Notes under the pieces: model-generated
Told to the model about the DNA's origin: nothing
Database searches by the model: none
What the model saw: only the letters and a program-made list of their open reading frames with translations
In this document: piece after piece, positions 1 through 10,286 of the stretch
Numbering within the stretch: the first letter of the stretch is position 1
Layout of the letters: every line of letters starts with the position of its first letter
Made by a program: the position numbers and the translations under genes
Origin: Ricinus communis
Lineage: Eukaryota > Streptophyta > Magnoliopsida > Malpighiales > Euphorbiaceae
Direction: 5' to 3'
Length of the DNA stretch: 64,000 nt
Assembly (NCBI RefSeq): GCF_019578655.1
Contig: NC_063265.1
Span: 3,196,501 to 3,260,500, forward strand

Positions 1-1310
1 CAAATTCTCTCGCCTAATACCACAGCCAATCATCTGTTTCGTTTGGATATCCTTAAAACAATAAAAATTGGGCCAAAAAATAACAACACAAGACAAAGTT
101 GATGTTATTTGGGAAACAGATAAAAGACTGTAATTTAATGATGGAACAATTAAAACTGAGTTTAAATTTAAAGAATTGGTGGCAGTAATATATCCCTCTC
201 CAATAATTGGAACCTCATTACCATTTGCTATCAAAATAAATTTTTGTAAGGATGGTCTAAGTTTCTTAACCTGTCCAGAATCAAAGGTCATATGATTTGA
301 AGCACCAGAATCAATTATCCATGTACTATCACAAATAGATGTAGAAACATTAAACACCTTACTTTCCTTGCTTGTGGTTGCTACTAATGTTGAAGTTGAT
401 TCAACATTGTCCACACTTGTTTTGGTTTCAACAATAGTGGAAATCAGGGAATTCTTAGCTTTCCTTCTTTGTGATCCTTGATTCTGATCCCACCAATCTG
501 GATAGCCTACAAGCTCAAAGCAACGATCTTTGATGTGGCCTGACTTATCATAATGAGTACATTTTTGTATGGACTTTCCAATACCAATAGATGTCTTTGA
601 CTTGTTGCGAATCACCATAGCAGCAGCATCAGAGTCTCCATAGTCTCCTTTTAATGTTACACGGCGGTTCTCCTCTCGTCGAATCAGGGCATAACTTTCT
701 TCTAGGCCTGAAGTAGACTCTTGACGTAGGATTTCTCCACGAACCTGCTCAAAGTGATCATCCAGTCTAGCTAAGAAAATATTCACCTGTAGTCATTCAA
801 TAGATTTTTGGTACGCAAACATCATCAGGATCCTTCATGACCACATTGTCTCTATGATCTAATTCCTGAAAAATTACAGTTACTTCTCCATAATATTCAG
901 AGAGAGATCTTCTATTCTGCTTGGCTGCAAAGGCTTTCTAGTTTAAGGCGAAGAGCTACAACTCATTACTGCCATCATAGAAAGCTTTTGATAAAGTAGT
1001 CCAGATTTCATGGGCAATGGATAAGCGTAAATATTGCTTCATGATCTCTGGACTCATAGACATTAGCAGCTATCTCTTCACCTTTTGGTTTTCAGCATAC
1101 CACTTTTCATACCCATCCTCTGATTCAGCAGGTGGTTTTGTTTTTCTCCGAATATAGGAAACCTTTTCTCTTTCAGCAATATGCATTTCCATTAGTTGAG
1201 ACCATACGTCATAATTCGATTCTGTAAGCATAATTTCTACATTGAATGCTCCTTCAGATTAAATGATAATAGGTTTCGATCCAGATGGTTCACCATCTCT
1301 ACCACTCATG
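1..1310 (-). pseudogene. Ty1/copia gag-protease fragment, running off the left edge
   Basis: On the minus strand the gag start is at 1308-1310 and begins MSGRDGEPSGSKPI, a usual copia gag opening. The first part (about 1310-790) is broken by stops and frameshifts. From about 790 leftward the frame is open: LARLDDHFEQVRGEILRQE, then a CCHC-like zinc knuckle at about 530-571, then the protease motif WIIDSGASNHMT at about 282-325 with its catalytic DSG. The knuckle reads C-T-H-Y before the G-H and C, so the second Cys is Tyr. Integrase and RT would lie left of the window. The element is non-functional as seen, because of the gag stops and the lost knuckle Cys. Identification rests on known copia motif order and is secure; the family within copia is not determined. 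Confidence 0.88.
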
Positions 1311-1345
1311 TTGTTTTAAGTGTTTCAAAGCCTCTTTGTTTTGTA

Positions 1346-1358
1346 GGCTCTGATACCA
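1346..1358 (-). other. Primer-binding site of the copia element (initiator tRNA-Met type)
   Basis: Read on the minus strand this is TGGTATCAGAGCC, the standard plant copia primer-binding site complementary to the 3' end of initiator tRNA-Met. It lies between the putative LTR edge (1362) and the gag start (1310), which fixes the polarity of the element as right to left. Confidence 0.85.
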
Positions 1359-1361
1359 ACT

Positions 1362-1556
1362 TGAAAGAAATAACCTAAGAATTAGGTTTTCATTATTGTA
1401 TTCTGATATCAAAAAGAGACACATCAGCCTTATATTTATAATTATATGTAAGACTTTGATGGAAACTAAATAACAACCTCTTAATAGCTAGACTCTAAAT
1501 TTAAAAGATAAATACTTATCATATCCTAACAACCCTAACAACTCAAAATCTCAACA
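1362..1556 (-). repeat. Putative 5' LTR of the copia element
   Basis: The segment just outside the primer-binding site reads TGTTGAGATTTTGAG at its far end on the minus strand and ends ...TTTCA next to the primer-binding site, giving TG...CA limits and about 195 bp. Only one LTR is in the window, so the outer edge is inferred from the TG dinucleotide and could be off by some bases. Confidence 0.55.
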
Positions 1557-1936
1557 AATGACTCATACTTCACCAAGTGGAAAGTAAAAAATATTATGAT
1601 TATAAATTAATCTAATATTTACAATTGATTAATATTAACACTTTCTCTTTTTCTGTTTGTAGAAAATTTTTCAGCTGGGAGCCTAGGTACGGGGACTAGC
1701 TCCAACCTAGTTGGAATAGATAGACAGTCGAGAGATACCACAACATGGTATCCAGTTAGAAGATGAGTGGCAAGAGGCCTCGGTGTGTCCCAAAGGACAT
1801 CTAGGCCCACTGGACAGACTATTGGAAGAGGCTCGAGATGAAGGTGGCCTCTGAGACCCAGAGCTAGAACCATATCAGCGAGGTTGCAGGCCCTGGTACA
1901 AGCCATGCTCGTCACACTGCTGAGTCGAGGTCAGCC

Positions 1937-4342
1937 TATAACACCCCAACTCAAACTTCCCATTGAATAGCAATATATATATATATATATATATATATAA
2001 CTTTATAAACATAATTTACTACTTAGTTACAATATACATTCATACAATTTAAGTGGCATGACATACTTAATATATATAAGAAATATTTATACAGTAGTTT
2101 AATTCACACAAGTTCCCAAAATGCCCCAATGCTTTAGATAACTCCTCCGGCCCACCCGATAATATTGACTGATGCAAAAGAGCAATGCATGACTAAGGCT
2201 ATCTACAAATCGCACTAACCTGAAAAAAAAATTGCTAAGGAATGAGCTAGCGACTCAATAAGCATTTAATTTACTAAACTATAGTATATTAGGCTAGAAT
2301 TATCAAATCTTTATCAATACGGGGAAAATTATACCAACACTTAACTAACAATCACAAAATCAACCATTTCAGTTTATTCTCATAAACATATAATTTCATC
2401 TCACGTAATGCAAATAATCTCAAACTCAACCAAGTCAAATAATTCAATTCCACATTATTTCTATCAAATTAGGATCGGGATGACTCATCCTTACATTTTC
2501 TCACATTTTTAAATTTCAAGACCACTTGACAAGACTATCCGCCTCAGTCTTGCCATCTCACATACTCGGGTAGCTATCCGCCCTACCAGCTTTCCGATCA
2601 CACAATATCCATACAAAAGTCATCAATCCTTAATCACAATCATTTCACTTCACAACACATCACAATCAATTCACTTCACAACACATCACAATCAATTCAC
2701 TTTATAACAAGCCAAAAACATAACTAATATCAACTCAGTCAACCAAGAAATTATCAAGTAATCAAACAGCAGTCCCTACTCAATATACACAAAGTTTAGT
2801 CTATTAAATACTTACCGAAGTTATAGGATAACAAAGTAATCCTATTCTTTTCTCTTACCACTTCCTTGCCTTTGGATGAACCTATTCACATATTCAATAC
2901 AAATACAATTCAATCACAAGGCATAAATATATATATATATATATATTTACTATCAATAAAATATCACATTTCAACAAAATAACATATATTCTAGATATTA
3001 ATATGATGCATGAGATGAATGACAACAAATCAACATATTTGTTGATGAAGGCAGCTTGTAGGTACTGACTTAGAAATTACACCAAAACTTATGTACAATT
3101 AATAAAAATCTCATATTTTCCAGAATTACACTTCCATTTTTATAGAAACCATAGCAGAAAGAATCACCTCAAAATCATTGGTATAGAAATAGTTATGGCA
3201 TTTTCTATACAGCTGCTCAAATTTCCATCTAAACAGAACAGAAAAAAGTTTCCTATTAAATGACCAATCAAACAAATGAATTTTCTGATGAAACTCTCCA
3301 GATATAAAGTTAACATTCTAAAGTTTCTATAGACACTAATTTTACTCAATTTAGACTTTTCTAGCTCAAGTTGTGAAACACACAATTAGCAACAAATTTC
3401 TGAATCCTAAGCCCGATTTCTGCTTAAAACAGTTTCGGGCAGGCCATATTAAGTTCAACATATCTCACGTTATACTCAACCAAAAATTATGAAATTTTTC
3501 AGACATATACTACATATATAAATGAACAACTTTCATGTTTAACTCTCTGCTTGGTTCAGCCTCTAAATGCCTCAAAATGTCAGCACAAAAACCAGGTCAC
3601 CTGCTGAACCAAAAACAGAGCAGCAGCAAAATCGAACCTCATAAGTTCCTACTCACTCAACAATCTGCAAAACCATTTTACAGAGATATTCTTGAGACAT
3701 ATACCTACAACTTTCATGTTTGAAAATTTTCGAGATAAAGCCTCTAAGGTCACGGGAAATCATAAGTGAAAAATCTGCCCAGAAATTTCAGCTTCAAGAT
3801 CACAAGTAAAAGCATGTTTACTTTTGATTAAACAATTCCAAAACACATAATCATCAACAATTTCATATCATTAACCCTAATTTACAGCAAAATCAAGCAA
3901 TTAAAATTACTCACCTTTGTTTTCCTTGATTAAGAAAGCCCAAATCTTTCAAGCTTAAAAGAAGAATTTGATTTTCACTTACTAAAAGTTTTGTAGAGTT
4001 TGATTTGGAAAATCAAAGTTGAAGAAGGAAAGGAGAAAAATGAGAGAGACAAAGAAGAAAAGGAAATTGGAAAGCATACGTAGATAAGAACAAATGAAAG
4101 AGGTGGTATATTGGTGTGGAAATAGGCAAATTACAATTTAATCCTCTTTCTTTCTAACTTTTCAATTTAGTCCAAAATCATTACTTTTCAATTAAATCAA
4201 TATGTAACTAAATAATTTATTTATCTACCACATAATATAATAAAATAGATCATATATAATCATGATGCAAATGACATGTTTAATGACATGCTAATGAATA
4301 TTAATTATTAATAAAAAGAAGTAAATAAATTTGGTTGTGACA
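1937..4342 (+). mobile_element. Solo LTR (2406 bp) inside the CACTA gene
   Basis: The segment begins TATAACACCCC (a TGTAACACCCC start with G to A) and ends GGTTGTGACA. It is flanked by perfect 5-bp target duplications CAGCC at 1932-1936 and 4343-4347. It has no gag-pol motif, primer-binding site or second LTR copy, so it fits a solo LTR left by LTR-LTR recombination of a Ty3-like element with long LTRs. It includes a (TA)n run (1971-1999), a 26-bp minisatellite and another (TA)n run near 2926-2946. Short reading frames within it look incidental. Insertion interrupts the Transposase_24 frame, so this is the younger event. Confidence 0.82.
2644..2708. repeat. 26-bp tandem repeat, about 2.5 copies
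   Basis: The unit TTCACTTCACAACACATC plus eight more bases occurs at 2644 and 2670 identically, with a partial third copy from 2696. It lies inside the solo LTR. Confidence 0.85.
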
Positions 4343-5040
4343 CAGCCATCGACCATAGAGGAGCACTAGTAAGAATTAAAAAATTTCAGTTATTTATTTA
4401 TAAGTATTAATTCAATTTGTACCTATGATTACTTTTAATATGACCATTTTTTTAATCATGCTAGAGAATTGGGTTGCGAGCCTACCGTGTTTGAGCTGTT
4501 TTAACGATTGTACTACAAGACCGGCAGACAGTTCATCGACAGCATATCCCAGCAAGACTCATCCATAACTAATTATCATTCCTAATATTTTAATTTAATA
4601 TTGTATTTAATTATTTTAAATTGTGTCTAGTACAGGATATTGTTGAGGCACACGCAGCTGCTGCATCTCAGTTCAATGAGGGTTCTTTTGATCCTCCACC
4701 GGCTGACATGTCGTAGTTGTTCGTTGACGTTATTAGTAAGGAGAAGAAGCAACACATCTACAGGCTTGTTTCAGATGCGCGCAGCTTAACCCAGCCCCGT
4801 AGCTTTGACGGCTTCAACAGCACCACACCTGATCACTCGCGAAAGGCACTCAAACACGAGTTAGGGCGCCCAAATAGCAAATCTACAGTGGACAATGCAG
4901 CACATGGTTTCCATGTTTGGTGCCGGCATCGTTCCACCATTTGCGCCTGCTTTGCTAGCTGATGCATTTGACACTGCTACCCCCAATCCTCCAACTGAGG
5001 ACCAGGGTGACTCCTTCTCCTCCATTGCCTCTGCTTAGAC

Positions 5041-5700
5041 ATATTTTTTTATACTGTATATTATAACATTTTTATTTGTAGTTGATTAATTTTATTACAT
5101 ATTTTTGTATATAATTATTTTATATTTTGTAATTTTATAATTTTAGTTTTCATTTTAATTTTTTATTATTACAATATTATTAACATTATTATTATATGCT
5201 AATTAATTAAAAGAAAATTTTGTGTTTACCGACGGATTAGCTACGACTATTAAATATATATTTTAAAAAATTAAATAGATAGTGGTGGACAAGCAACGAG
5301 GATAAATTAAATATTTAAAAGATAAAAAATAAATAGCAATAGATTAGCGACGATCATTAATATTTTAATATTTAAATATAACAGAGTTAGCAGCAGCCTA
5401 CCTTTAGCAATGGTTTAACGAAGTCGAACATTAACGATGATATACCGACAGCTTATGTCCATCGGTAAATCGAGATACAACACCGTTTTAGCTACGCCGT
5501 TAGCGATGACAGCCTAACGTCATTGCCATAGCATTTGTTGTCGCCGTGTTTACTGATAGAACGACACCGTTACAGTGGTAATGACACTAGTTTTAGCTAT
5601 GGGCATTGCTTATCACTATGTCATCATTAATTGCTTTTACCGAGCGATTTACACTTTTTGTGACGGCATTATTCGTCGCTAAACACTATTATTATGGTTT
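5041..5700. repeat. CACTA-like subterminal repeat region
   Basis: After the transposase remnant come many short variants of TTAGCGACG, ACCGACGG and GTCGCTAA in both orientations (for example near 5229, 5345, 5470, 5490, 5640, 5668). Such clusters are the transposase-binding subterminal repeats of CACTA elements. I could not identify a clean CACTA/TAGTG terminus with a 3-bp duplication, so the outer edge is open. Confidence 0.55.
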
Positions 5701-6346
5701 ATCTATGACTAGGTATGACTAGTTAAATAATTGGTTCCATTTTAATTTAAGAAGACTAAAGAAAACAATGATTGATTAATTATATCGGCTTAGGAGGTGT
5801 AAACTTAATGTTTATTTTTTCTTTTTTTTAACAAAAAAAAGAAGATAAAGCTTCATTGTTTAAAAAGTACCTGATATGCTTAAGCATGCTCCACCTATAA
5901 ATATTTATAATTTATATTTAATTGATAACTAAGCATTATAAGTCAATCTGTCCCACTCGAGAAAGATGGGGTTGATCAAGGTTACATTCCAGTATAGTGG
6001 GGATTCTAAAAGATCGTGTCTTGGGTGGACTCTAGTTTTAGAGTCTGACCCGACCTAGAACTCTGTTAACAGACAAGAAGAGAAATCCTAATATGACTAG
6101 GACGACCTACGAATGTGGAGTTTCTCTCCTAAAAGGACTAGAAGACCTTCAATGTCATATAAGGAAATGGGATACCATATTTACAGGTACATGCTAGTTT
6201 ACACCCTTATATACTTTAGCCATCCTTTTACAAATTACTGACTTTATCATCAGAGTGAGTGGTCGGACAACTCCATCTGGCACTTTTTAACCATCCTTGC
6301 ATGTGCTCCGGAGATTAGGTTAGCCCTCAAAAATCTATCTTAATTA
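5701..6346. other. Non-coding stretch with LTR-like remnant
   Basis: No coding signal is visible. Around 6220-6320 the phrase TTACTGACTTTATCATCAGA, followed by GTGAGTGGTCGG, resembles the R/U5 region of plant Ty3-like LTRs, which often carry ACTGACTTGAGCGTCGGAG. I read 5930-6346 as an eroded LTR fragment, but no termini or duplications are seen. Confidence 0.3.
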
Positions 6347-6974
6347 ATAAGTGTCACGACCCCATCTGTGGGCGCGTGACCAGCACTAAGGAATGGGTAG
6401 GTGTAAGGCCACTGAATCCCGTAGTAAGCTTGACACTCACTAACTCAATTAAATTTCATCTTATTTTACTGATGCCATAATTTATCTTATCTGTTAAATC
6501 TTACATAATTAATTCGGTCTGCCATAAGAATTAGGCGAGACCCGAACCTACAGAAAATTACAATTGATACACCTACTATTTTTACTGTAGAGAATATAAG
6601 ATTTTACAAATTAACATACCAAATCAAATACACCACCCGATCATGAGGGAGTCGGGTTACAAGATAAGGGTCGCGGGAAGACTAACAGTCATGGATCTGA
6701 AAAACAGTAAAATTGAGACTGTCAGTCTCGAGAATGAGTTAAAATCATATATCCAAAACATTTGCATATACTTCGATCATACATTTATTTAATTTGAAAT
6801 AAACATAAGTCATGTAAAAATATACGTGTCATGCCATGCTTAAATAAAAGAATTTTCACACACAATGGGACGGAGTACTTCAGTAGAACCCTAATCCCAA
6901 CACAACATCTCGATCAATCTCATTACTGACATCTCGACTAATCTCAACTCTAACATTCCGACTAATCTCATTCC

Positions 6975-7245
6975 AACAGGACTGGCGCCTAGAGAGCGAA
7001 GCTCGTTCAAGGTCCTTAACTCCAGTCTGATCACTTAATGTTCGCTATCAGCCTTAGCCTTTCGGCTCTCTTATTTCAATAAGACTGACGCCCAGAGAGC
7101 GAAGCTCGACCAAGGACCTTACCTCCAGTCTGGTCACTTAGGTTTCCAAATAAGCCGGCGCCCAGAGAGCAATGCTCGACCAGGGACCTTTACTCCAGCA
7201 ACCACACTCTACTAAGCCTAGAGAGCGATGCTCGAGCAGGGCAAG
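6975..7245 (+). repeat. Imperfect tandem repeat, four copies, within the solo LTR
   Basis: A module containing CGCCYAGAGAGCGAAGCTCG, then AAGGWCCTT and ACTCCAGTCTGGTCACTTA, occurs at about 6979, 7082 and 7153. A shorter fourth copy (AGAGAGCGATGCTCGAGCAG) is near 7218. Spacing is uneven (about 60-100 bp). Confidence 0.75.
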
Positions 7246-7896
7246 TCCTAATCCTTTCTTTTTAAATTTACATATTTACCATTTTCCATCACTCTCGGAT
7301 TTATACCGAAACACTCATCGAACTCTTATATTCTACTGTCGTCCCATCTCGAGTCATCATGCCATGATAAAATCAATGATAAAGGAAGTACATACATGAA
7401 TAGTAATTAAAAAGCATAATTCATATGAATAATAATTAAATTAATACTTAAACTTGCAATGAAATAATCACGATAGTAAATCAAAAATTTATGCATGACA
7501 CGTGCATAATCGATATATGACTTTAACTCACACATTTGGCAACCTCCTAACTCTGCTCCTGTGCCTCGGGTGGAGCGAGCCGAACAGACGGATTATCTAA
7601 TTAAGGAAAACAATTTATCAATAACGTTGAACAATTGACCATTAATCCTAGGTCTAGATTCATAGGACTCACTGTCTAAGAATCTCGACTCGGAAGAATT
7701 CTACCAAAAATCCGGCAGAACCTTCCCTAAAATACGGACATTTACCCCGTGTAAAACAGGTTTAGGACCTACTAGAAAAATACTTCAAATATTCAACAAT
7801 TAATACAACGGGAGTCGGGTCCCCAAGACTTCACTATTTTTTCCGATCCCCCAAACAGCACAGAATCACGACTACGACAGCCAGTCTGACAAATAA

Positions 7897-8295
7897 TTAT
7901 TTAAACACATAAATATTTTCTAATACACAACACAATTCAATAGACGCTTGATCGCTCGGTCGACTCGCTTCCAGCCGCCGGAGTCCCGATCGACGATCCG
8001 AACTCACCATCGGACTCGAAACGACGCGCTGATGACGATCCTTACTTCCGATTTTTTGATCCGACCCCCAATTATCCAGAGAGATTTGCAGACGATCTCG
8101 GTTGTCGATCTGCAAACGGAGTCTGATCGCCACGAAACCGATGCCATTACGAAGCTTGAGTTGAGGAGAGTCGGGATACGCCCTCCGATCGTCCAAAGCT
8201 CGCCGAAGCTCTCCGGGAAAACCTAAAAACACCGCTGCCAACACCTCGCCGGAACTCCCTCCTTCGGCCACCAAAATCGACGCCGCCACCACCAA
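7897..8295 (-). other. Open frame of 132 codons inside the solo LTR, doubtful gene
   Basis: The frame begins MVVAASILVAEGGSSGEV and is rich in Arg, Ser, Asp and Gly. It sits in the GC-rich part of the solo LTR and overlaps an open frame of 92 codons on the other strand (7948-8226). No domain is recognisable. LTRs of this kind often show chance open frames where GC content rises, and I do not consider it a host gene. Confidence 0.15.
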
Positions 8296-9399
8296 AAGGA
8301 AGCTTTCTCCGAGGGGAGCTGACCGCCACCGAGATCAACCGACAAGGCCGGAACGCGGAATGACATCCGAAGCCGCTTCACGCTCTTCCGCCGGCCCAGC
8401 TTTGTCGGCCAAGATTCCGCTTCCCGGTCGGCCTCCGACGCTCGTAGCCCTCCTTTCCTCTTCTCCCCCGCGCCTTCTCTCTCCCCAATCTCTTTTCTTT
8501 TTCTTTCTTCTCCATATCAACTTTTGGTCCTTGAAGCTTTCTTTCTTACTTTTTGGTCCCTCATCTTTTTTAATTACAACAATTTCACCCTGTAAAATTT
8601 CAAATTAACCCCTAAACTTTTCTTTAGCTTTTCAATTAAGCCTTTAACTAATTAATTTGGACCAAATTATAATTATTGAAAATATATAATTACATATATA
8701 TCCTTACTTTTAAATGTAAAATTACCAAAAAGCCCTTGCTTACATATTTAATTATAAAAATACGAAACATACAAATTTCTATTAAAACCCCATAATAATA
8801 AAATTATACTTTTAATCCTCATCCCAAAATAAATTTTCAATTTAGTCCTAACATACAATTAAATTAAATAATCAATTTGCTAAATATTTTTCAACTTAAA
8901 GTTTATTATCACTAGCTAATTAAAATACCAATTTCTCCAAAATTCTCTTATAAAAACACCATTTACCAGTTCTTCCATAATTCTTCAATATATATTTTAT
9001 TTATATAAATATGCATTTGGGGAAAATTTCAAATAACCAAAAATATAATTTATTTCTCAAAGGATTTACTTAATTAATTTCTTAAAAATCAAACTAACTG
9101 GATTTAGAAAATAACTCATTTATTTGTCTAACATTAAAATTTCCATTAATCATTCCAAATTAAACCAAATAAAAATAAAATAAAATTAATTTAAATAAAA
9201 ACTCATTTATTAATTATTATTGATAAAATCATTATTAAAGAAAATTTCCAGGTATTACAATAAGTATTTATTAATAAATAATAACTCTCTATTTAAGAAT
9301 GACCCAACATCAAATAAGTAATAATATTTATTAAATGTAAATTACCCAATTATTAAGATTAATTAGGTTTTTTCCATGTTATTTAATTTCTTTCTTACA

Positions 9400-9413
9400 A
9401 TTGGTATCAAAGC
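9400..9413 (+). other. Primer-binding site of the plus-strand copia element
   Basis: TGGTATCAAAGC at 9402-9413 is a one-base variant of the initiator tRNA-Met primer-binding site. It follows ...TTCTTACA, a plausible LTR end at 9399. The LTR itself would lie between 9265 and 9399 and perhaps further left, interrupted by the solo LTR insertion. Confidence 0.65.
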
Positions 9414-10286
9414 ATGTTTAATCTCTCTCTTACTTTTGATTCTTGTATTTGCAATTATACCTGTGTATGTATTAATTACATGGGATTTCTTGTTAGATCG
9501 TTTAATCGTGAAGGACTTATTTCACTTTTACTATAGAAGTGGACATTTGTCATCATTTACATATTTTGAATTTATTGATTTATACGGGTAAGCAAAGTTT
9601 TGTTTTAAAGTTTTGTTATTATGATATATGATTGCATATGATTTTGTTTATCGGTAGTTTGCTTTTGTTGATTGGGTCTTCAATGCTGTGAACAAGTTAT
9701 TTAATTAATTGAAGTAATTATTTTTTCTACTTGTGGCTTTTCTCCTCTAAATTGCTTTTAGTTTTCTTTAATTAATTTGATTTCGAAAAAAAAAAACAAA
9801 AGTTCATTCTTTTATTTTTAATGAGTATATGTTATTTTATTTATTAAAGTTAATATTATATTAATTAATTGATTTGTATCCTTAATTTATCTTATGCATT
9901 ATAATTGATATATTGTTAATTAATTAATTTAGATATCTTGTGATCCATATAATTCTCATTAATTAGGGCTTAGCCACAACAACCTTAAATAATTAGAATT
10001 TTATATTAAGTTGGTTGGATTATATTTAGTTAAAAATATAACATGTAATTTATTATGTTAAATGTAATAGATTCTATCCCACAAGAGTTTTGTTGCATTT
10101 TTTATAATTAATTAGAATAAAATATCAGTATTTTCTTTCTTACTTTACCCATAGATAGTAGGAGAGGTTAATATAGATTGATAATTTTATCATAAGGACC
10201 AACATAAATCTATTTAAGTAAAAATTAGCCCACAAGCATTTTTATGTTGTTGATTTTTGAATTTTTCGAATGCTTTATATGGTTAA

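Larger units (their letters stand above)
1640..5040 (+). pseudogene. CACTA (En/Spm) Transposase_24-type gene, split by a solo LTR
   Basis: Bases before 1937 and after 4342 read as one broken reading frame when the intervening LTR and one copy of its duplication are ignored. Around 1795-1936 the frame gives AHWTDYWKRLEMKV and then GTSHARHTAESRSA, and it continues after 4347 as IDHRGAL. This order (W..W..K.SE, then G.S.HT.GSRS) is typical of the plant Ptta/En/Spm family (Transposase_24). Two in-frame TAG codons are present. A likely intron (4369-4461) leads to GCEPTVFELF at about 4472-4501, the family's EPT..ELF motif. A last exon at about 4635-5036 includes LFVDVISKEKKQHIY after a stop at 4711-4713. 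The gene is dead: stops, a stop in the ELF segment and the LTR insertion. Gene edges are approximate. Confidence 0.72.
6352..9259 (+). mobile_element. Solo LTR (2908 bp) with perfect ATAAG duplications
   Basis: The segment starts TGTCACGACCCC and ends GGTATTACA, proper TG...CA limits, with perfect 5-bp duplications ATAAG at 6347-6351 and 9260-9264. Internally there is no gag-pol motif. It is moderately GC-rich around 7900-8480, where open frames on both strands contain Arg/Pro/Ser-rich sequence and a CT-rich run (8440-8510). The layout parallels the solo LTR at 1937-4342, suggesting related Ty3-like families with long LTRs. A LARD-type non-autonomous element cannot be excluded, but no internal LTR pair or primer-binding site was seen. 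Confidence 0.82.

Noticed and set aside
8335..8608. Open frames of 61-82 codons on both strands
   Set aside because: They lie inside the solo LTR in a GC- and CT-rich run, overlap each other on opposite strands and show no domain.
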